Shown here piece by piece: positions 33,841 to 37,550 of a DNA stretch of 37,550 nucleotides. A program made the translations under genes and the position numbers. The stretch's first letter is position 1, and every line of letters starts with the position of its first letter. The stretch is from an uncultured Alphaproteobacteria bacterium. GTDB taxonomy: Bacteria > Pseudomonadota > Alphaproteobacteria > RF32 > CAG-239. The DNA is taken from contig CALXRS010000016.1 in the NCBI GenBank assembly GCA_944390915.1, positions 1 to 37,550 on the forward strand. The letters are read 5' to 3'. The notes beneath the pieces were generated by a model. It saw nothing but the letters and a program-made list of their open reading frames with translations, was not told where the DNA came from and did no database searches.

Positions 33841-36648
33841 ATGAAAAACTGTTTTACACTTATAAGGGCAAATGGAAAAAAACCGTACGTTGACAGGCAT
33901 TGTAAAAAATTTGTTTTTTGTCTGTTGTCGACCATTTTGTTGTGTCCTACAAATTCTTTCGCTTCTTTTTCCGTCGATCCGACACTCGGAACAAATAGTA
34001 TTTATAATTTGTCTTTCGAAGAAACATCGAAAGATAACGCGCGCTTTGCCGTATATTCATATGATAAAAAGACGGGAGCAATTACCGGAATTAATTATTA
34101 TACATTTGACAGCAGCATAGCGATTGTAAAACCGGATCAAATCAGCCATGAAAAAATGGAAGGAAATCTGCCTGCAGATATCGTCGGTTCTTTTTGGGGA
34201 TTAAACAAGACATTGGAAAATGTGGAATACGGAGGTGCAATTCATAATGAAACATCGGTCGTAAATTCAATCATCGGAGATTTTGTTGCTAACGGATACA
34301 GTAGCCAAAAAGCAGGAATAGCAGGTATTGCAATTTTTAACAATGCGGAAATCGCGTCAATTACCGGAGATTTTATCGGCAATAACGGTGTTTCATATTC
34401 GGGCTCTTATGGCAGTACCGTTTATAATTATACGAACGGGCATATAGGTAAGCTCAAAGGAAATTTTATCGGCAACTCAATGATATCTGGTATCCGCTGG
34501 CCTAACGGAGCTGCTTTGCGTAACAAAGGAACGATAGATTTAATTGAAGGAAATTTTATTGCCAATTATGCATTGGGAAAAGATTTTGAAGGAAATGCGT
34601 ATTCTGATGGCGGAGCCATTAATAATGTATCACTTATCTCTGAGATTAAGGCAAATTTTATCGGTAACGAGGCAAATGGTGGCGGTGCCGTCATAAATAG
34701 TAAAGGAACAATTAATTCGATAAACGGCAACTTTATCGGAAACATTGCTCATAATTGGGGCGGCGGGGCTCTGGTAAATAGCGGTATAATTGGAACGGTG
34801 GTTGGTGATTTTGTGGGCAATTCTTCTGCAGATTGGGGCGGAGCATTAAAAAACATAGGCAGCATTGATCGGCTGCAGGGAATTTTTTCAGGAAATTTCA
34901 CCACTTATAAAAATCTTTATCCGAAAACGGAAATTCTGCATGCTCTGCAAGGAGGAGCAATTTACAACAGCGGAACCATCGGCAAAATTGTCAACAGCAT
35001 ATTTGTCGGCAACTATGCCCAGAGTAATTCGGAAGATCAGAATGCCCACGGCGGGGCAATATATTCGAGCAAAGATATATTGATTGCTGCCGAAAACGGC
35101 GACAGTATTTTTTCCGATAACTATATGCAAACGGGCAATACCGTTACCGGCAATGATATTTACATGGCCGGCAGCCAAGAAGCGCCGATCGTTCTGAATT
35201 TATTGGCCGCAAACGGCAGCATTTCCTTTAACAGCGGAATCGACGGCAGCAGTTACACCGTTAATATCGACGGTAAGGACGCCGGAGTTGTTAATTTCGG
35301 GGCGCCGATTCAAAATGCGGAAATTGTCGGCAATGGCGCGATTGTTAACGTTTCTTCCGGAGATTTTCTTAGTCAAAACAACTCATTAACCGTAAACGGC
35401 GGCACGTTTAATATCAAAACACTGGCATCATCGCTGATGTTAAATCGATTGGAAATAAACGGCGGCAGCATCAATGTCGGTCTTCTCGACATTGACCTTG
35501 CGGCACAAACGGCGGGGAGGTTGACGGCGAAAGAATACGGCAATGCGGTCGGCAGTATCAAGGTTGATGCTCTTCGCGTGACGACCGACGGCAAAAAAGA
35601 AACGGACAGTGTTGCTTTTGTCGACAAACCGTTGGCCGAAAATGTTGTTCTTAACACTTCCGTTGCGCAAGGTCCGGTATGGCAATACGACGTTTCTTAC
35701 GACCGGAAAACCGGTGGTTTTTCTTTTACCCGCACGGGAAAGGTTAACCCCGAAGTATCGACGCCGGTGGTTGCGACGGCGGCAACCGTTGCTGTTTTGA
35801 GCGACGAAATATACAGCCGCGTGCTCGGCAATGTTGCTTTGGGAGCGGACGATGTTCCGTTTGTTTCTTCCGGTGATCGGCGTATTAAAAACGCCTGGGT
35901 AAAAACTTTTGCTTCCGAAGACAGCGTCGATCTTAAAAATTTTGCAGGTGCAGACAGCAGGTTTTATGGTGTCATAGGCGGTTTTTCAAGCGACCGTATC
36001 AGCGAAGGACGCGGTTGGAGCGCGGTTTACGGCGTATATGGCGCTTATGCCGGCGGCAGGCAGGAATTTTTTGACGAAAGACTTGACAACAACGGCGGCT
36101 ATTTCGGTGTCGGTGCAAATTTTTATCGCGGCAATTTTCATATCGGCGCGACGGCTAATCTCGGTTTAATGCGCAACCGCTCGCAAAAAACGGGAACGGA
36201 CGGCAAAGACAAATTTAACAGTTATACCGGCGGCGTTGCCGCTAAGGCAGGATACGGATTTCGTATCGGCAGCATGATGTTGGAACCGGGTTTTTATGCT
36301 TCGTATACGGCAGTTTCCGCCGACGATTATCATACCGCTTCCGGCGCCGAGGTTGAATTCGGCACCATGAGCGTGATACAGACGGCGCCCGGTCTGACAT
36401 TATATAAAGATTTCGGCAACGGCTTAAAGGCTTGGGTCGGCGGCCGGTATATATGGACTTTTGCCGAGGGCGAACATGTTCGCGCCGACGATTTTAATTT
36501 GCCGGACGTCGATTTGGAAGATTACGTCGAATACGGCATCGGTTTGCAAAAATCGGGCGACGATTTTTCCGGCTTTGCGGAAATAAAGCGTCGTGACGGC
36601 GGTCGCGAAGGCTGGAACTTTATTGCCGGATGCAAATTTATGTTTTAG
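33841..36648 (+). CDS. Autotransporter with beta-helix passenger and C-terminal barrel
   Basis: This is a type V secreted surface protein, probably an adhesin. ATG 33841 (935 residues) is preferred; ATG 33832 lies inside the Shine-Dalgarno AAAGGATG. An unusually long charged N-region (~23 residues) precedes the hydrophobic core VFCLLSTILLC and a likely Ala cleavage site near residue 42. Residues ~130-400 carry eight or nine imperfect repeats of the type GGAxxNxGxIxxIxG(D/N)F(I/V)GN, a beta-helix pattern. An autochaperone-like region follows. The barrel starts near residue 680 (NAWVKTFASED) and ends in the aromatic KFMF needed for BamA recognition. The passenger is AT-rich compared with the barrel and the rest of the window, suggesting a mosaic or acquired passenger. 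Confidence 0.92.
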   Translation: MKNCFTLIRANGKKPYVDRHCKKFVFCLLSTILLCPTNSFASFSVDPTLGTNSIYNLSFEETSKDNARFAVYSYDKKTGAITGINYYTFDSSIAIVKPDQISHEKMEGNLPADIVGSFWGLNKTLENVEYGGAIHNETSVVNSIIGDFVANGYSSQKAGIAGIAIFNNAEIASITGDFIGNNGVSYSGSYGSTVYNYTNGHIGKLKGNFIGNSMISGIRWPNGAALRNKGTIDLIEGNFIANYALGKDFEGNAYSDGGAINNVSLISEIKANFIGNEANGGGAVINSKGTINSINGNFIGNIAHNWGGGALVNSGIIGTVVGDFVGNSSADWGGALKNIGSIDRLQGIFSGNFTTYKNLYPKTEILHALQGGAIYNSGTIGKIVNSIFVGNYAQSNSEDQNAHGGAIYSSKDILIAAENGDSIFSDNYMQTGNTVTGNDIYMAGSQEAPIVLNLLAANGSISFNSGIDGSSYTVNIDGKDAGVVNFGAPIQNAEIVGNGAIVNVSSGDFLSQNNSLTVNGGTFNIKTLASSLMLNRLEINGGSINVGLLDIDLAAQTAGRLTAKEYGNAVGSIKVDALRVTTDGKKETDSVAFVDKPLAENVVLNTSVAQGPVWQYDVSYDRKTGGFSFTRTGKVNPEVSTPVVATAATVAVLSDEIYSRVLGNVALGADDVPFVSSGDRRIKNAWVKTFASEDSVDLKNFAGADSRFYGVIGGFSSDRISEGRGWSAVYGVYGAYAGGRQEFFDERLDNNGGYFGVGANFYRGNFHIGATANLGLMRNRSQKTGTDGKDKFNSYTGGVAAKAGYGFRIGSMMLEPGFYASYTAVSADDYHTASGAEVEFGTMSVIQTAPGLTLYKDFGNGLKAWVGGRYIWTFAEGEHVRADDFNLPDVDLEDYVEYGIGLQKSGDDFSGFAEIKRRDGGREGWNFIAGCKFMF

Positions 36649-36676
36649 CGTTTTCGTGAAAATATACGAAAAAAAA

Positions 36677-36709
36677 GGCGGACGGTTGCAAAAATATTCT
36701 CCGTCCGCC
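36677..36709 (-). terminator. Hairpin with minus-strand T run
   Basis: GGCGGACGG / CCGTCCGCC (9 bp, 36677-36685 with 36701-36709) is preceded on the plus strand by eight A, so read on the minus strand it is a full intrinsic terminator facing the autotransporter. It may also end the plus transcript. Confidence 0.7.
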
Positions 36710-36728
36710 GAGCTTCGCCTGCAAAGAC

Positions 36729-36750
36729 AAAGCCCCGAAATCGGGGCTTT
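36729..36750 (+). terminator. AAAGCCCCGA / TCGGGGCTTT hairpin
   Basis: A 10-bp perfect stem with a 2-nt nominal loop, 80 nt after the autotransporter stop. The same type of hairpin occurs at 37048-37071 and 37339-37360, each time with a CTTT end. It is followed by the conserved CGTTGTGAGTGGG. Confidence 0.6.
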
Positions 36751-37085
36751 CGTTGTGAGTGGGATGTGACGAGCGGTTCTTTCTCCTCCCTTAAATGCCC
36801 ACGCCATCCGCACTCCTTTTTTCCTTCCCTTCCCCTGCATGCCGCTTTTTTCTCCTCTCCCTTTCCCCGCACGCCGCCCCTTTTTTCTCCTTTCCCTGCA
36901 TGTTGCTCTTTTTTCCTTCCCTTCTACCCCCTCCCTTCTCCCGCCGGCCACAGCTCTCTTTTCTCCTCTCCCTTTCCCATGCGCGCCTCCTTTTTCCTCC
37001 TCTCCCTTGAGGGGAGAGGGGGACGCGCAAGCAGGGTGAGAGCAAAAGAAAGCCCCCGCCTGGGGGCTTTCGTTGTGAGTGGGGT
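36748..37085. repeat. Pyrimidine-rich repeat block (right copy, inverted relative to 1-487)
   Basis: The order on the plus strand is CTTTCGTTGTGAGTGGG, GCGGTTCTTTCTCCTC, a pyrimidine tract (36776-37000) of TTTTTTCTCCTCTCCC-type units, a CTCTCCCTTGAGGGGAGAG palindrome, CGCGCAAGCAGGGTGAG, and again CTTTCGTTGTGAGTGGGG (37067-37084). The minus strand of 1-487 shows the same order. Open frames here are Phe/Pro/Ser-rich low-complexity and are not taken as genes. The rest of the gene-free 36649-37388 region holds only the hairpins and repeats listed. Confidence 0.85.
37048..37071 (+). terminator. GAAAGCCCCC / GGGGGCTTTC hairpin
   Basis: A 10-bp perfect stem with a GCCT loop inside the repeat block. 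It is part of the repeated module, not linked to a specific gene. Confidence 0.5.
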
Positions 37086-37119
37086 GTTGGCGTCCGGTAT
37101 ACCGCCCCGCATCTTGAGG

Positions 37120-37214
37120 GTCATCCTGAACTTGTTTCAGGATCTCATTATTCTATTTATCAGCTTGTCTTTGTTTGCAAAATATACGAGATGCTGAAAC
37201 GAGTTCAGCATGAC
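37120..37214. repeat. Dispersed-type inverted repeat (CATCCTGAA / TTCAGCATG arms)
   Basis: Arm 1 (37120-37146) and arm 2 (37188-37214) are 27 nt each and nearly perfect inverted copies over a 41-nt spacer. Each arm is also itself a small hairpin (CCTGAA/TTCAGG and ATGCTGAA/TTCAGCAT). Paired changes between arms keep both folds possible. I recall this kind of sequence as a common intergenic repeat in alphaproteobacteria. Confidence 0.75.
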
Positions 37215-37282
37215 AATTTAATATTAGTTTGGCATGACAGTTTGGTGTGTAGGGGGACAGTTTGGTGGGGGCGACTAAAATT

Positions 37283-37325
37283 CCCTCTCCCTTGAGGGGA
37301 GAGGGGGACGCGCAAGCAGGGTGAG
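37283..37325. repeat. Second copy of the palindrome plus CGCAAGCAGGGTGAG module
   Basis: CCCTCTCC-CTTGAGGGGAGAGGG followed by GGACGCGCAAGCAGGGTGAG repeats the sequence at 36999-37041, here without the long tract. The inverted copy is at 58-100. Confidence 0.85.
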
Positions 37326-37338
37326 GGTGAAAATGAAG

Positions 37339-37361
37339 AAAGCCCCCGAGCGGGGGCTTTT
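37339..37361 (-). terminator. Hairpin downstream of the partial autotransporter
   Basis: AAAGCCCCCG / CGGGGGCTTT lies 28 nt after the stop of the minus-strand gene at 37389. A T-rich stretch follows on the minus strand. Confidence 0.55.
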
Positions 37362-37388
37362 CTCGTGTTTGGCGTTTATCGTCGTTTA

Positions 37389-37550
37389 TCAGAACGCGTA
37401 GTTGAGGCCGAGGCCGAAGGTGGTGGCATCATAGTCCGAACCGAACGTATAGTTCGCCCAACCATAGGCCGAAAGATTCGTCGTGAAGCCATAACGCCCG
37501 CCGATCTCAATTCGTCCCAAAGTCGCGTCGTCCAGAGCTTCCACATCGCC
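37389..37550 (-). CDS. Autotransporter-type outer-membrane barrel, C-terminal end (partial)
   Basis: The gene runs off the right edge; only the last 53 codons and the stop are in the window. The protein alternates polar and hydrophobic residues in three to four strands (LGRIEIGGRYGFTTNLSAYG, WANYTFGSDY, TTFGLGLNYAF) and ends in Phe, the outer-membrane C-terminal signature recognised by BamA. The YGFTTNLSAYGWANY pattern is typical of the last strands of type Va autotransporter barrels. It lies tail-to-tail with the 33841-36648 autotransporter, separated by the repeat block. Confidence 0.75.
   Translation of the reverse strand, partial: GDVEALDDATLGRIEIGGRYGFTTNLSAYGWANYTFGSDYDATTFGLGLNYAF

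Noticed and set aside
36766..37197. Open frames of up to 143 codons in the pyrimidine tract
   Set aside because: Same repeat-derived low complexity; no ribosome-binding site or domain.

Overview
The window looks like chromosomal DNA of an alphaproteobacterium, probably a host-associated (gut-type) relative of the Rhodospirillales. The gene content supports this: a ChpT-type phosphotransferase, a CcrM GANTC methyltransferase next to rnhB, TrmFO, a BamF-like lipoprotein after lspA, and the alphaproteobacterial envelope cluster pyrH-frr-uppS-cdsA-rseP-bamA-lpxD-fabZ. The assignment to a gut lineage is inference.

Layout. 1-487 is a purine-rich repeat block. 511-2260 (minus) holds chpT and an exported protein of unknown function. 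2435-4715 (plus) holds trmFO and a squalene/phytoene synthase-family gene with eroded motifs; elbB (minus) converges on it. 5609-13328 is the large translation/envelope operon, ending in a terminator; dxr and lpxA, which often sit in this cluster, are absent from it. Next come a DMT-type transporter, an NfeD/QmcA pair (minus), an unrecognised two-gene unit (16130-17875), rnhB, an unrecognised small gene and ccrM. 20576-24529 holds two overlapping Ppx/GppA paralogues, rlmE and an RsmB-type rRNA methyltransferase. tRNA-Leu(GAG), mgtE, lspA, a small lipoprotein, a catalytic/non-catalytic M16 protease pair, pgi and mutL follow, then tRNA-His(GTG).

33304-37550 is an accessory region. A roughly 200-nt multi-hairpin RNA (33618-33811) lies directly upstream of a 935-residue autotransporter. 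Its layout and a few short motifs resemble HEARO/omegaRNA, the guide RNA of IscB transposon nucleases, but no IscB gene is present. The autotransporter start codon sits where iscB would start, and its Shine-Dalgarno can be sequestered by a perfect 9-bp inverted repeat. The passenger is AT-richer than the rest of the window and built of short beta-helix repeats; the barrel looks host-like. After it comes an inverted copy of the 1-487 repeat block, several palindromes, and the C-terminal end of a second autotransporter on the minus strand.

The genes of the core region serve isoprenoid-linked cell-wall carrier synthesis (uppS), phospholipid synthesis (cdsA), lipid A and fatty acid synthesis (lpxD, fabZ), outer-membrane protein assembly (bamA, BamF-like lipoprotein) and envelope proteolysis (rseP, lspA, M16). 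These supply the machinery needed to export the autotransporters. chpT and ccrM point to CtrA/GANTC cell-cycle control. No homology search was possible; calls rest on motifs, length and gene order.
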